A DNA stretch of 64,000 nucleotides from Prorocentrum cordatum. Its lineage: Eukaryota; Sar; Dinophyceae; Prorocentrales; Prorocentraceae. Of this stretch, positions 1 to 12,300 are shown one piece after another. The stretch covers positions 117,636-181,635 of the forward strand of contig CAUYUJ010019364.1 of assembly GCA_963575745.1 (NCBI GenBank), in the 5' to 3' direction. A program made the translations under genes and the position numbers. Below the pieces are notes generated by a model. It did no database searches, was not told the origin of the DNA, and saw only the letters and a list, made by a program, of their open reading frames with translations. Positions within the stretch are counted from its first letter, which is position 1. The number at the start of each line of letters is the position of its first letter.

Positions 1-309
1 GGTTGCGTACTCCTCTCTTGCACACATGTATATACAAGTATATGTTGTATATGTGTACGTGTATGTATACTTTATAAGTATGTCATCTCTCTATGTTCTT
101 TGGAATACAATGTGCGTAATCTGGCAACAGAGCGACAATCTGCAAACACGATAATGAGCCGTGCGACCGAGATGTTTTTCCGAACCCTCCTTGGTTGGGT
201 ATTCGTTTTGCGTAGAACACCGCGGTCGATTCTTCCTCCTCCCGCTTCCCGCCTCCTGCCTCCCGCCTCCTGCCTCCCGCGAGACCTCGCCGTCACTGGG
301 GGGGGGGGG
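1..309. other. unannotated left edge
   Basis: No gene recognised. The last 80 bases are a pyrimidine-rich stretch of cctcccgc-type repeats ending in a run of G that leads into the satellite. Confidence 0.5.
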
Positions 310-1440
310 GGGGGGCGATCTGCGAAACTGTCGCCACTTTCGAGGGCTGCTGGTGGGTCCAGCGGAGTGAGGCACCGCGCAGACCTGAGCGGTAGCTCGC
401 TGTGCCTGGGGGGCTGCGATCTGCGAAACTGTCGCCACCTTCGAGGGCTGCAAGTGGGTCCAGCGGAGTGAGGCACGCGCAGACCTGAGGGGTAGCTCGC
501 CGTCCCTTGGGGGCTGCGATCTGCGAAACCGTCGCCACTTTCGAGGGCTGCTCGTGGGCCCAACGGAGTGAGGCACCGCGCAAACCTGAGCGGTAGCTCG
601 CCGTCCCTGGGGGGCTGCGATCTGCGAAACTGTCGCCACCTTCGAGGGCTGCTGGTGGGTCCAGCAGAGTGAGGAATCGCGCAGACCTGAGCGGTAGCTC
701 GCCGTCCCTGGGGGGCTGCGATCTGCAAACCCGTCGCCACTTGCGAGGGCTGCTGGTGGGTCCAGCGGAGTGAGGCACCGCGCAGACCTGAGCGGTAGCT
801 CGCCGTCCCTGGGGGGCTGCGATCTGCGAAACTGTCGCCACCTTCGAGGGCTGCTGGTGGGTCCAGCAGAGTGAGGAATCGCGCAGACCTGAGCGGTAGC
901 TCGCCGTCCCTGGGGGGCTGCGATCTGCAAACCCGTCGCCACTTGCGAGGGCTGCTGGTGGGTCCAGCGGAGTGAGGCACCGCGCAGACCTGAGCGGTAG
1001 CTCGCCGTCCCTGGGGGGCTGCGATCTGCGAAACTGTCGCCACCTTCGAGGGCTGCAAGTGGGACCAGCGGAGTGAGGCACCGCGCAGACCTGAGCGGTA
1101 GCTCGCCGTCCCTGGGGGGCTGCGATCTGCTAAACTGTCGCCACTTGCGAGGGCTGCTGGTGGGTCCAGCGGAGTGAGGCACCGCGCAGACATGAGCGGT
1201 AGCTCGCCGTCCCTGGGGGGGCTGCGATCTGCGAAACCGTCGCCACTTTCGAGGGTTGCTGGTGGGTCCAGCGGAGTGACCTTTCGAGGGCTGCTGGTGG
1301 GTCCAGCGGAGTGAGGCACCGCGCAGACCTGAGCGGTAGCTCGCCGTCCCTGGGGGGCTGCGATCTGCGAAACTGTCGCCACCTTCGAGGGCTGCTGGTG
1401 GGTCCGGCGGAGTGAGGCACCACGCAGATCTGAGCGGGAC
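310..1440. repeat. 101-bp satellite, about 11 tandem copies
   Basis: A roughly 101-bp unit, recognisable by gcgatctgcgaaactgtcgc, restarts near 316, 413, 513, 616, 717, 818, 919, 1020, 1121 and 1223, with a broken unit near 1278 and a last one near 1365. Two unit subtypes alternate, so 616-817 and 818-1019 are nearly identical 202-bp dimers, a sign of recent dimer duplication. The long reading frames here exist in several phases and encode only the repeated motif, so they are not genes. Confidence 0.95.
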
Positions 1441-1800
1441 CTCGCAATCCCGTGGGGACTGCGAGCATCACGAATGCCGCTCGCAGAAATACATGCGTCC
1501 ATGTCACGTCATCACCAACGTATAACGTCTCCCAAGCTACTCATGCCCCGCATTGCGCAGGGGTTGGGTACGTCGCCAGGGTAATTATCAGAATTTCTTG
1601 CGACCAGCCCGTTACCACGAGAAAACCCGACCATCGAAACATAACACATACACGCCGTATCTCTCAATTCGACTGGTCCCACAGCCGACCGGCTGTCAGC
1701 CTGCCGCCGGCGTGGCCCCTCCCGCCCCCAGGGCGCCGCCGCCAGCTCCGCCACGCGTAAGCCATCCCCTTCCATCGCCAGCGGCGCCCGGCTTCAGGCG
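1441..1800. other. no recognisable feature
   Basis: Unique sequence between the satellite and the GGA tract. I see no conserved protein or RNA in it. Confidence 0.4.
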
Positions 1801-2570
1801 GCAGGAGGAAGGGGGGGGGGAAGGGGGTGTAGGAAGGGGGAGGGGGAAGGAGGAAGAGAAGGAGGAGGAGGAGGAGGAGGAGGAGGAGGAGGAGGAGGAG
1901 GAGGAGGAGGAGGAGGAGGAGAGGAGGAGGAGGAGGAGAGGAGGAGGAGGAGGAGGAGGAAGAGGAGGACGAGGAGGAGGAAAAGGAGGAGGAGGAGAGG
2001 AGGAGGAGGAGGAGGAGGAGGGGAGGAAAAAGGAAGGAGAATGAGGAGGAGGAGGAGGAGGAGGAGAGAGAGGAGGAGGAGAGGAGGAGGAGGAGGGAGG
2101 AGGAGGAGAGAGGAGGAGGAAGAGGAGGACGAGAAGGAGGAGGAGGAGGAGGAGGAGGAGGAGGAGGAGGGGGAGGAGGTGGAGGAGGAGGAGGAGGCGG
2201 AACACGTAGCAGGAGGAGGAGGAGGAGGAGGAGGAAGAGGAGGACGAGGAGGAGGCTATGGAGATGGAGATGGAAATCGAGGAGGAGGAGGATGAACACG
2301 TAATTAGCAGGAGGGGGATGAGGTGGAGGAGGAAGAGTTCACCTCGCGGGCTGTGGAGGAGTCTGGGAGGATGCCGGTGAGGAGCAGGAGGGTGGTCAGG
2401 AGGTGAGAAGGAGGAGAATGAGGAGGAGTAGGAGGACGCGGAGAAGTAGAGGGGGCGGAGTGGGGGGGAGTGAGAAAACAAGGAACAGCAATAGCCTAAG
2501 GAGGATGTTGGGGGAGAAAACGATGATGATGAGGAGCATGAGGTGAGGAGAAGGAGGAGGAGGAGGTCAG
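1801..2570. repeat. imperfect GGA/GAG polypurine tract
   Basis: About 0.75 kb of interrupted (gga)n, purine on the plus strand. Frames read as poly-Glu/Gly/Arg on one strand and Ser/Pro/Leu on the other. These are low-complexity artefacts. Confidence 0.95.
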
Positions 2571-3103
2571 GTAATGTAAGGCAAGGCGCTCGTGGAGGTA
2601 AGTCCGAACGGTCGAAACCCGATGGGCTCTTCTGGCCTCCCTGCGAAGGGACGATTGGGCAGGGCCCCCTTTCTGGGCCTGCGCGCGGGAGCGGGCGGAG
2701 TCTCGGCCCTCGGCCCGCTGCCGCCACGCGGGGGGACACCCACAACATCGAAATAGGGGGGGGGGGGAACCGTCACCCCATCTGATGGGGTCAGGATCTC
2801 CCGACCGCTGGCAGGGCACAGATAAAGCGGGGCAGCGAGCGGCGAGGGGATGAGCGAAGGGCGGCGGCCGCGCGCTCTCCACCCTCGCCTCCCCCCCTCC
2901 GAAGGGCCCCCTCCTCTCCACCCCCCGACCCCCACTAAAATTAAGGTTGGCTCGGTGGACCCCGTAGCCGAATTCAAGAGGCTGGCTTGCTCATGTGCTC
3001 ACGATGCTCATCACGGAGGGTACTGTATTGATTTCCTCTCCCATTGGTAGTATACCCCATCTCGCTTACGCAGTGCAATACTAACGTATATGTCCGTGTT
3101 TGC
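2571..3103. other. no recognisable gene
   Basis: GC-rich unique sequence with short homopolymer runs (g10 near 2757). No conserved coding signal seen. Confidence 0.4.
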
Positions 3104-4000
3104 CTAGGCAGTATACTTCTGTCGGGGTCTGCACTGTTTAGTTCTGTCCACCAATTGTGTTGTGAACAACGGGTCCTGCGCCGACTTCTCAGGCCTTGCT
3201 GTTGGTGCTCGGCGCTTATGGGGGAAGGCGTCATCTTCCTTCTTCTTGCCATCCTCCAGTTGCTTCTCGAGCTCCTTGGTCCTGGCCCTCAGCGCTGTTG
3301 TTCGGGGCGTGCTCGGACTGCTGCTCGCACTCGTGCCCGACGCTCCTGCTCCTCCACCGTGCAAGCGCTGGTACCCTTCTGGCTCGATCCACTTCGACGG
3401 GTCTTTCTGCTGCCATCCATACTGCGGCCACGTGCTAGGATCGCTGTGATTCCACGGCGGCTGGTAAGGGGCCCCGCTCGTTTGAATCATCAGCGCCTCC
3501 ATCCCGTTTTCCTCCACGAACTGGGCCTGCTCGTCGCTCTGCGGCCCCGCGTAGTCCTTGCCGGCGTAGTGCTCGATCTCCTCGTGCATCTTCTCGTGCA
3601 GCATGCTGGGTGTCTCCGTCATCTTCTGAATCGCGATCTCTATCACGTTGGCCTGGTTCTCCAGCTGGTAGTATCACTCTTCTTGGGCAATGTCCTCTGC
3701 CGCGGTGTTCGTCTTCCCCATCTTGGTCCTGGCCGTGGAGTGGAGATCGCCAGCGTGCGTTTGTGGTCCTTCATCGTCTCCAACTCCTGCCATATTCCTT
3801 TCGTCACTGTCTGGAGGACGTGCTTCGTGCTCTTCAAGTTTACCTCCGCGCGCTTCAGCGCGTGCTCGAACGTGCCCACCTCCGTGGCCCCCTCGTCTCG
3901 GTAGTAGGTGCCCTTCACTCCGCTGGCCGACGTGACTCCGCAGTGGTAGTAGCTCGTAGCTTTCCCCTCGTGGTGGGAATCAGAATCCCGTCGCTGACTG
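3104..4000 (-). pseudogene. broken ORF with coiled-coil C-terminus, family not recognised
   Basis: Two minus-strand frames join into one protein-like reading: 3918 down to about 3725, then, one base out of phase, about 3715 down to 3104. In the second phase a TGA lies near 3672, just before YYQLENQAN. The phase of the first part stays open upstream to about 4010 (SHHEGKATSYYHCG). The chain has balanced, protein-like composition, including KRAEVNLKSTKHVLQTV, HEKMHEEIEHYAGKDYAGP, WNHSDPSTWPQYGWQQKDPS and a basic coiled coil (RARTKELEKQLEDGKKK). It could be a Gag-like or ORF1-like protein of a mobile element, but I cannot assign it. At least one frameshift and one stop make it a pseudogene in this copy. 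Confidence 0.5.
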
Positions 4001-4179
4001 TCCTGGTCTGAGCCTGAACAGCTGGTGTCGGATCACAACATTTGGACAATTATTGGTCGTAGTACTAGCGGGAGTCGTTCTTTTCTCTAGGGCTTCGAAT
4101 CCGTCAGGGTTCTCACGCAGTGTCTTTTGAGTCCCACGGGGCCCCTTGCGTTTCGCCCCTAGCCGTGCTCTGCACGCGG

Positions 4180-6310
4180 TCATATTCCTCCCCAGTTGTA
4201 TGGGGTTTTCCGATCGTGGTGGTGGTGCTCGTCATAAATACTGGACAACGCTCGTCCGCGGCTCATAGCTGGGGCCCACGCGCGCTTTTCTGATGCTTCG
4301 CTTCCGGCTCCCAGTCTGTTTGTTCCCTTGGCCCTACTCGAACGATGGTTCCCAATTAACCTCCCCTCGGTCTCGCCCTGCTGCCTCTTCCTCCTCCAGC
4401 GCAAGATCTTCTTGTGTACAGGGGCCTCTGATCCGTCCACCTTTTGTTGGTATACTGTATACATGATGCCCTCTCAATAGTCAACATGATCGCCCGAATA
4501 ATCTGGACATGTTCCCGCGTGGAGTCAATGGCGCGGCTGCGGGGGCGAATGGTCGTCAGGCTGACAAGATGGGTCGGATTCGCCGTGCGTGCACTGAGTA
4601 GCTGTTTTTCCTCTGCAGGATCCCCCCTGCTGATGCAGGGTCACATGCGCGAGCTCGAATGATGCAATCGCTTCGCCCAGCGTGGGAACAGCGCGGTTGA
4701 GATCTGCAACGCACGCAAAAAAACTCGCTCGATGTCATCACTTGGCCAGTCATCCTCTTCTTCTCCCCCTCCTTCCATCTTAGTGAGTCGCATCCCTCGG
4801 CCGTTCTTTTTTGGTGTGAATACTGGCTTGTTGCCCAAATCACCTCTTAACCAGACCCTTAGTACGTGTAACCCCGTTCCGTCAACGCCCTGGGAGAATA
4901 TGTGACCAGCTGGCCCCTGGAATCGTAGTTCTAGATGTCCGTCCGTCGCTGTCCGTGGTAGATGGCGCCCTGCAAGCCGAGCCTCAGCACCGCCAGGAGT
5001 AGTTATCACTGCAGGCCACCCCTGCCCCTGCAGTCTGGCAAAGAATGACTGTTCGCTTGCTCTCCTGGCGCGGTTGTGCTTCGCTGGCTCTCGTAATGCA
5101 TGCATTTTGCCGCTGTTGGCTGAGCTTTGTGAGCCTCGCGGGGTCTTTGCCCAAGTCCTCGGTGCATTTTTCTTCTTTTGTCCTCGGTGGGGCTGCATCC
5201 GGTGGTCCTGGGCCCCTCCGCGCTGTGTGCGACGCTCCTGGGCCCTGGGCTTTCCTGGGTGCAAGACTGTATCGTGTGCGTCGGAGTCGACGTGCTCTCT
5301 GCTCTGCTCGCTGCCTAGCGCCTCTGGAGCGCCTTCGAATTCCTCTCGCACGTCCGCTCGAGCTCCGTCTTCGGTCTGCAGCTCGCCGCCGTCCTGCCCC
5401 CCGGGGAGAACAGTCCGTGGTCGATCGCTGCCATGGGCTTCGACGCGTGGACCCCGTCGATCTTCTCGACGGGTTTCGGGGGACTTGCGTGCCCATCATC
5501 GCCGGGCTGACGCGCGGCATCGGGTTCACAGCGTAGCTCGCCTTGCCCAGCCGACGTTCGTCGTCCGCGTCGCTGAGCTCGCGCGCGTCCGCGGCCTTGC
5601 TGCGCGGGGTCGTCTCCGCCGAGAAATGTGGCCCCCGCTCCGTCTCCACCGCCCCTTGCCTTTGTCTCTGACTTGTTGCGCGTAGTCTCTGCCTGCTTTT
5701 GTCGTGGCCATGCGCGCTGCGCGCAGGATCGGCGCCGGCCAGCAACTCGATGCGAGGCGCTTGACTCCGATGCCCGCGCGCCACATCTCGAGCGCCTTTT
5801 TCTTGGGCGCATCGCGCAGAGTGCGGCCCCGCATGATGCTGCCGCGCGCGGCGTTGCAGCTCTCTCAATTCTTGAACCATGCGGTTGCAGATGGCGCGTG
5901 CCAGCGACTCGGGCTGCTGCGCTTCGCGTCTCCATTTGCCGTGGTCGATGTGGCATGCCCCGAACAGGTCTGCACCCCTAGTCGCACGGCCAGTCGCCGT
6001 GCGCCGATTGCTGAACGTGCTGAGGCACCGCGGGTACTGGTTCGCCACGACGAATTGTGCCACCAACGGCCTGACATGTGTCTCCCGTCTGTGCCCCCCC
6101 GGTGCCCGTGCTGTTGCAAATCTGTTGCCGCGCGTGTATCTGTCCCCCTCCCCCCCCATGCGCATGTGGTCGCGCCAGTAGGGTTTGTGGACGATTTCCT
6201 GTGACTCCTTCTCTCCGTCCCTCCCCTCCTGATGGTTATATGTTGTAGCTGCGCCGCGCAATGTGGCTGGGTCCGTATTTGTCCTGTGTTCGCACTGCTG
6301 TATCCCAAGT
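4180..6310 (-). pseudogene. degenerate coding remains, unknown function
   Basis: Overlapping minus-strand frames carry protein-like pieces that only make sense if the phase is switched repeatedly. Examples are VEKIDGVHASKPMAAIDHG near 5420-5470, DAPKKKALEMWRAGIGVKRL near 5770-5820, and GQGWPAVITTPGGAEARLAG followed by FTPKKNGRGMRLTKMEGG at about 4780-5030. The high-GC sequence also leaves long frames open by chance, so length alone is weak evidence. The pieces may belong to the same lost element as 3104-4000. No catalytic motif is visible and no function is proposed. Confidence 0.3.
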
Positions 6311-8159
6311 GTCAATGGGTTGATTTCTGACTTGCGAGTCGCGTGCAAGACCCTCACATCTTCGTGCGTCGCAGCCAGCGAACCCGAATCGGTCTCCGCA
6401 TTGCCTGGCCCACGGGACCTGTGCCTGCTCGCAAATGCATGTGTGCAGTCGTAGTACGAGTGCACTGCGCTGTGTCTCAGCTCCCCTGCTCTCCACTGCG
6501 AGGCCTGCGCGCGAAGGGCGGCGTTCTCTCTGCACCTGTGTGCTATCCCTTCCTGTGCCCGAGCTGGGTGGGAGATCAGCTGCAAACCGCGATCCTCGCG
6601 ACGCGAGGTAAGCCGCGCGAGAGTTTTCGACCGATAGGCCTGCTCCCTACCCCCGCCGGAATGTTCTGGAAACTGGATCGCCGTGACATAGGCGCCTGGA
6701 AGGCATGTGCCAAGCGGCCTTGCATGCGTGGCGTTTCTGGCAGGAGCTGTGAGAGAGCGGTCTGGGAGCAGAGTCTAGTGGTCGAACCGAACTTGAATGC
6801 AGGGGGGTGCTCGTCGGAGTGCCTCGTTGATTTAACGGCGGTGTGCGAGAGAGTGAACTACTGCCTTCTCGTCGAGGCCACAATGATGCATCGTTGCCAT
6901 CTCATTCGCTTTAACTTGCAATTGCCCGTGCACTGCGGCAGGCGGATCACCGGCATCTCAGGAGCGTTTGCGCAGGCAGCTGTAGTCGAGCGAGGCAGCT
7001 TGGCAGGGCGCGGGCAGGTCGCTCGTCTGCTGATCTGCCCCTTCTCGCCCCCCGCGACCGCGCGAAGCGTCGTTTTGGCAGCGTGCGCACGCGCGGCGCA
7101 ATAGAGGGGACATCGCATTGCAATCGCCAGGGCATCCGTCGCACATTGAAGCTCTGCAGCAGCGCGCAGTTGTTTATCCGCGCGCGTTGCTGGAACAGCT
7201 TCAGGCGGTCATTTCTCAATCTAAGGGGCCGGTCTTGAGCGCGCGCGCGAGTGCTGGGCGGGTCGTCGCAGGCAAGCTTGAGATGCGGAGCTTCAGGGCG
7301 CGCCGCGGGGCAATGACCTCGATTGCGACCGGGCTCTCGCCAGCAGAATGACCAGAGGCTCCAAGGTACTTCAGGCTCGACTTAGACACAAGGAGCACAT
7401 TCGAGGACTCAGGAGCTCCATCGAGGGGCTGGCGAGGGTCGCTCGTTCAAGGGGATTCGCTTCAGCTACCTATGGGGCCCGAGCCGATGGAATGTCCACC
7501 GCCGCGCTTAAGCAAGTTCGGAATGCTGTGGCCTTCCGCTCCCGACGCGGTGCCAGGCGGCCAGGCGCCAGTGGGCGGGGCCCAAAGTTATGCAGCAGGT
7601 TTTTCACTTTCTCATTGATAAGCGAGACTTCGACTGGAACCAGGTCAGAGGTCCCGCTGGTGCAATTGTGCTGACTCTTAGGAGACTAGGCTTGGAACCG
7701 CGAGCCTGGGACCTTTTCGCGACTCGCACTGGCCTGCAAATCGACGCAGCATATTTGGAAGGTCGGCCGCTCAAGATGATTGTGGAGAGGGTCGTTCGGG
7801 GGCGCTTGATCCTCGGGCTCGGAGACGGTCGGGTCGGAGGTCTTGATGATGGGCCATGTCTCGACCCGGGATCGGTGGCAGGCAGCGGCAGGTCTCGCAG
7901 GAGTGGTAGCAGGGGGATATCCGACCCAGAACACCCTTTCCAGGACCGCAGGGTGGTTGACAGCATGTGCCAGCTAAGCCAGTGCGAGAGAGGAACGCCT
8001 CTCCATCGCTTCCATTGCCAAGCGCATCGCACCACACTTCGAGATTTCAATGTCCAAGATCTCTTGGACTTACCGGTGCAGGATTGCACCGTGGCGCTCC
8101 TCACGAAGGCGTTTTTTCCAAGCGCGGAGTGGGCGTGGCCGGCTCCATGGCAGCAGGCA

Positions 8160-8650
8160 GGGTTTCAGTGGGGCGTGATGTCACCGAACGGAGTGCTGGT
8201 CAGGAAAGTGTGCGTTCCCGGCTGGCGTCTTGATCAAGAGAAGTCCCTCCTTGGCACGAGCAAAGTGGGCGATCGTCACAGTTTCCGATAGCGGGCGCAT
8301 CGCTGGCTCATCGTTTGGTCCCCTGCCCCACATCATCCAGCTGGCTGGCGCAGGTGAAGTCTAAATGGCGTTGCGGTTGGCTGGCCCTGAGGAGCTGGAG
8401 GTGATCACGGACTGCAAGATGGTCGAGGATACTTGGGGGTTCGGGCCGTCCCAAAACTTGCAGGATGTTGCTGTCTCGGAGCTTTGGAAGGGGATCTTCA
8501 GGCGTGCTGAAGTGATTGGAAATGAGGGAATATAGATGGGTAGGGTTAGGTCTGATTTAACCCTCGGTCAGGCCCGTAGGCAAGGTGCAAGCGACTGGGC
8601 TTGGAGGGGGAACGAGTGGGCCGACGAGCTTGCTAAGCGCCCCGCTTAGA
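8160..8650 (+). pseudogene. RNase H domain remnant of the decayed LINE
   Basis: In one plus frame the order is WAIVTVSDSGRIAGSS, then a stop, then AGPEELEVITDCKMVEDTW, a second stop, and WAWRGNEWADELAKRP. The TDC aspartate and the GNEWADELAK block match conserved RNase H sites. The first catalytic aspartate (usually in a TDGS context) appears lost, since the corresponding stretch reads VCVPGWRLDQEKS in another frame. Two in-frame stops confirm decay. Confidence 0.7.
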
Positions 8651-8811
8651 CGTAGTGTAGCACTGGTTTACCAATTTGCTTGGTTAATTGCAGAGGTCAC
8701 GGAAGACCTGGCGGACAAAGGCTTTCAAGATGCCGCTAAGTTTAAGAGGCCAGGACGGCCCGAGCCGCAAATACTTCAATTAATGCGCCCGATGGGCAGT
8801 GTGTTGAGAAA

Positions 8812-9039
8812 GTGGGCAAGCACTACAAGTGTGTAGCATGCGGGAAGCGCGGGCGACCGAAATTACACATTGATCTTGTCCCTTGCGGCGGTCCACCTAA
8901 GATTGCGAGGACGGCTCACAAGAGCAACCGTGTGTGGTTGAGTGGGGGGCGGGTGGCCTGGTGTTTGTGTTGTGGCGCTTTCACTTCTGCCCGCTCCCGT
9001 TTCCGGGGCCAAATGTTACGTGGGCCCTCGCAGTCGTGA
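8812..9039 (+). pseudogene. C-terminal Cys-rich tail of the decayed LINE
   Basis: An open stretch with YKCVACGKRGR and later VAWCLCCGAFTSARSRF, two Cys-x2-Cys pairs. This resembles the zinc-ribbon-like tail that ends many dinoflagellate LINE ORF2 proteins. A comparable Cys pair (FCSTCGG) occurs in the element at the right edge of the window. Confidence 0.55.
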
Positions 9040-9265
9040 TGCTGTGAAGATACTTGAGCAGCCCAGGAGCGGAGTGGACCCAAGCTCGGGTGCGAACTTT
9101 GGGCGTTCAACTCCGCGGAGGTGCATCGTACAGGCGGGGTGGACCTTTGCCTCCTCCCGAACCCACCGCTGCTCTTTCCTTGTCTTTCGCGCTGTCACTT
9201 ATGGGGGGGGGGGGGGCCTTGCCGCTCGGCGGTAACGGACACCATCGGGGCCACTAGGGGCCACG

Positions 9266-9283
9266 AGTGGGAGGGGGAGGAGG
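9266..9283. repeat. 18-bp target site duplication, left copy
   Basis: agtgggagggggaggagg, identical to 14757-14774. It flanks the LINE at 9284-14756 on its 3' side. Confidence 0.8.
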
Positions 9284-9313
9284 CGGAGCGTCCAGAGAGG
9301 TCCCTTGGTCAAT

Positions 9314-12300
9314 CTACCCTTGGCCCCTCTCACGCCGCTCACTCGATCGCCGCCATTCGCCCATCGGCAGGTCGGTGGCGAGGCGAGCAGCACGGGCGAT
9401 GAGGAGAGAGGATGGCGGGTCGGGCGCAGCCGAGCCTGGGGCCCTACGCTTCGCGCGCAGCAAACGGTGGAAATCATACAGAATGACAATCTGACGCAAG
9501 CGCACCAGCGAGCACTCTGACAGAGCAAGACGGTCAGAGAGAGAGGCAGGGAGGGAGAGACGGGAGACCATCGCAACATTCCAGAGAAAACGACGGCATT
9601 CAATATAATGAGATAGGCTATCTCGGGCGCATTCGCACCCGAGAAGGCAGCCCTGGTCGACATTCCTTAATCTTGTATCAGTGACCCACCCCCCAGTCCA
9701 CGTACGGATGGCGGCCATCCGCCAAGAGGGGGGGGGCCTTTGCAAGCATTGAATTAATGGCCCCCCAGTCGAATGACGCTGAGGCCTCGAGAGAGATCGA
9801 GAACCACTTCACGAGACGGAGACGCAGGCAGGCGATAAGAGAACGAGGAGGGGATGAAGGGGCACAAGGTGGGGACAGATAAATAGCAGGACGGATACCT
9901 CTCAAGAGAGCTCGCTGCATTTTGAGTATGTGTCCGCCCCTGCCAGCAGCGCCAGATCGTTCTACCCTCTGCGGCGTAGAGCGTTCTCGCGCAGCACGAC
10001 GCTCGGCCTCAAGGGCCGCCAGCCCTTCGAGGGCCGCCGCACGGTCCCGCCCCAGCGACGGCCGAGCTTCCGCCGCCTCCCGCAGAGACCACGCCACCGC
10101 CGGCTCCCGCCAGAAGGAGGGCCAGTGGCAGAGCTCCTGGGCTCCGATAGGGCCGCGCCAGTGCAACTGGCCAACTTGGGCATGCTCCCACGCGGCGGCT
10201 TCGAGGAGGCCGCACATCCTGGACCAGCACTTCTTAAAAGACAGGGCCGTCCTCATCCTAGCGGCGAGAGCGTTGCTTCGGATGCCCTGGGCCCGCGGAC
10301 CACCGAGGGAGTCGAGGTCAAGGAAGCAGGAGGCAGAGAGCCAGGATCCAGGAGCCCGAAACACACGAGCCAGGAGATCTCTCTCTCGCCGCTGGAGGGA
10401 CCGAGGGATCTCATATAGTTGCGACTTGTAAGAGAGCACACTGAGCGCTCGCTCGTGGTAGAGCGATATGTTGGCATCAGTGTCGGCGTGGGACCGTGCC
10501 AGTGCGGCAGCGCGGTGCTCCAGCTTCGCTACTGGGGCTGCCCACTGCTCTTCATTCACAGCCGCTGGGCCTACCGTGCATCCGAGGTACTCAAGCGTAG
10601 GGCCAACCCTGAATTCGGCCCAAAGAGCACACGCTGAGGCTAGCATCTCGGACGTAGGAGCACTGAGATCGTCCGACCACGGTGCCCAAAGAGGGGTGGC
10701 ACAACATTTCGAGGGCTTTAAAGCGAGACCTGCCAGTCTGTCCGAGTTCTTGAACCTAGCGAGCTCCCTGAGGCCAGCCTTTCCCCACACCACCGCCCCC
10801 ACGTCGTCCGCGCACCACCTCCCGACTCCCTTGCCAGCGGCCTCGAGGGTGCGCTCCATATCCGCACAAAACGGATGAGCCGCTAGCACGAACAGACTAC
10901 CAGAGAGAGGATCGCCCTGGAGGGCCCCAGCAAGGATGAGGAAGAGGAGGCCACGGGAGCAGTCGGAACGAACGGCGGCAGCCATAAGGTAGTTGGCGCG
11001 GATCGCATTCACTAGGGCCTCAGGGGCACCCCATTGGGACAGGACCTCCCAGAGCCACGAGTGGGCCACCGAGGGGAAAGCATGAGCATAGTCAAAAGCC
11101 AGAAGCAGAGGCGAGGCGAAGTCAGGTGGTGGATGATTCAGAGCCCGCATGCTTGCGATTCTCGCGTGACTGTCGAGCTCAATTAAATTCTCGAGAAAGT
11201 GGCGCTCACGAATGAATCCGCGCTGGCTGGGCGCCACTGCCGCTTTCACCGCTCTCTTCAGAGGGTGGTTCAGGGCGGCGCTGATCGCCTTGGCCCCTGT
11301 ATTGCGCAGCGACAGCGGGCGCGCGCAGCCAGGTGCCCGCGAGACGCTCACCATGTCGGCCGCCAGCGAGCCCTTCGGGAGGAAGACGCTGATCGCATGG
11401 TTGTAGTCCGAGCGCATGGGCAGGCCATCCAGCGTCCACACCAAGGCGCGGTGGAGAGCCTCAGCGCCACCATCGGCCACAGCCCAGGCCGCGGCTGGGA
11501 GCCCGTCAGGGCCAGGGGCCGCAGGGCGCGCACGTCGGAAGGCCTCCCGCACTGTCGCCACTGTGGGTGGGCAGAAGGCGTCCCAGTCGACCGCGGGGAC
11601 CCCGAAGCGCTTCAGGTAGGCCGGCTGCTCTCGGGCCCTCTGCTTGGAGATTGCAGGTGGCGTTGGCGGGCAGAATGCCTTGCCCCAGTGCTGGCCCAGC
11701 GCTGCGTTGATGTCGGCGGCTTCGGTCAGCTCGGTGCCCTCCGTCTCCAGGCACGCGAGGTATCGCCGAGCGTTGAAGGAAGCCCATAGCCGCGCCCGTC
11801 GCCTCAGAGCCCGCTGCTGAGCCACGAGCTGGCGCCGTCGGCATTCAGCAGACTCCTGCTGGGCTGCCTCTTCAAGGGCGCGGCGCCTGCTCGCAGCGTC
11901 CTTCCTCTGTGCGATGTTGTATCTCCTCTGGAACTCCGCATAGTCAAGGATCAACCGAGCGAGACTGCGCCGAGACTTTGACCAGCTCACGAGCCCAGGC
12001 ATTCTGCGCCACCACCAACTGCGCCAGCTTCCAGTCTTGGCGCCAGAACGCCCTAGCCAGTTGGCGCCAGATGATGGCTGAGGCCCCCTTGGTCCAGCCC
12101 TCGGCCACGAGGATCTCATTCTGGACGTCCTTGGCCGCTGCCTGCAGGATCCGCGCGAAGTACTTGTATTCGTCGGGTGGCTCTTGGCTCTGTAGAGGGA
12201 CCATCGCCATGTACCCGTCAACGATTTCCTTGAAGCGCGGCCGCTGGACCACGGCAAGGGGGATGGCCGCTGGCGTGTCAGGGTGTCGGTGTCCAGGCGT

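Larger units (their letters stand above)
6560..9050 (+). mobile_element. decayed LINE (non-LTR retrotransposon), RT to C-terminal Cys tail
   Basis: Successive pieces, in shifting frames, match the layout of a common dinoflagellate LINE ORF2. RT is at about 6600-7110: RPIGLLPTPAGMFWKLDRR, a motif-A-like DLTAVCERVNYCLL, and a motif-B-like RGSLAGRGQVARLL. Post-RT pieces follow: ARSRGFASATYGARADGMST near 7450 and RDFDWNQVRGPAGAIV near 7630-7670. An RNase H domain lies at about 8160-8650 and a Cys-pair tail at 8820-9000. Many stops and frameshifts, for example the TAG before MALRLAG at 8362, make it non-functional. The motif-A lysine and following aromatic are lost, and no motif-C catalytic pair is found. 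The 5' part (ORF1, endonuclease) is missing. Confidence 0.75.

Noticed and set aside
72-1502. Long minus-strand open frame of 476 codons
   Set aside because: It is the 101-bp satellite read through. Overlapping frames in another phase are just as open and encode the same repeated words.
1553-2748. Glu-rich and Ser/Pro/Leu-rich frames on the two strands
   Set aside because: Translation of the GGA tract. No unique protein sequence.
9201-9213. Run of 13 G as a possible LINE tail or signal
   Set aside because: It lies outside the 18-bp target duplication, so it is not part of the LINE. A simple homopolymer.
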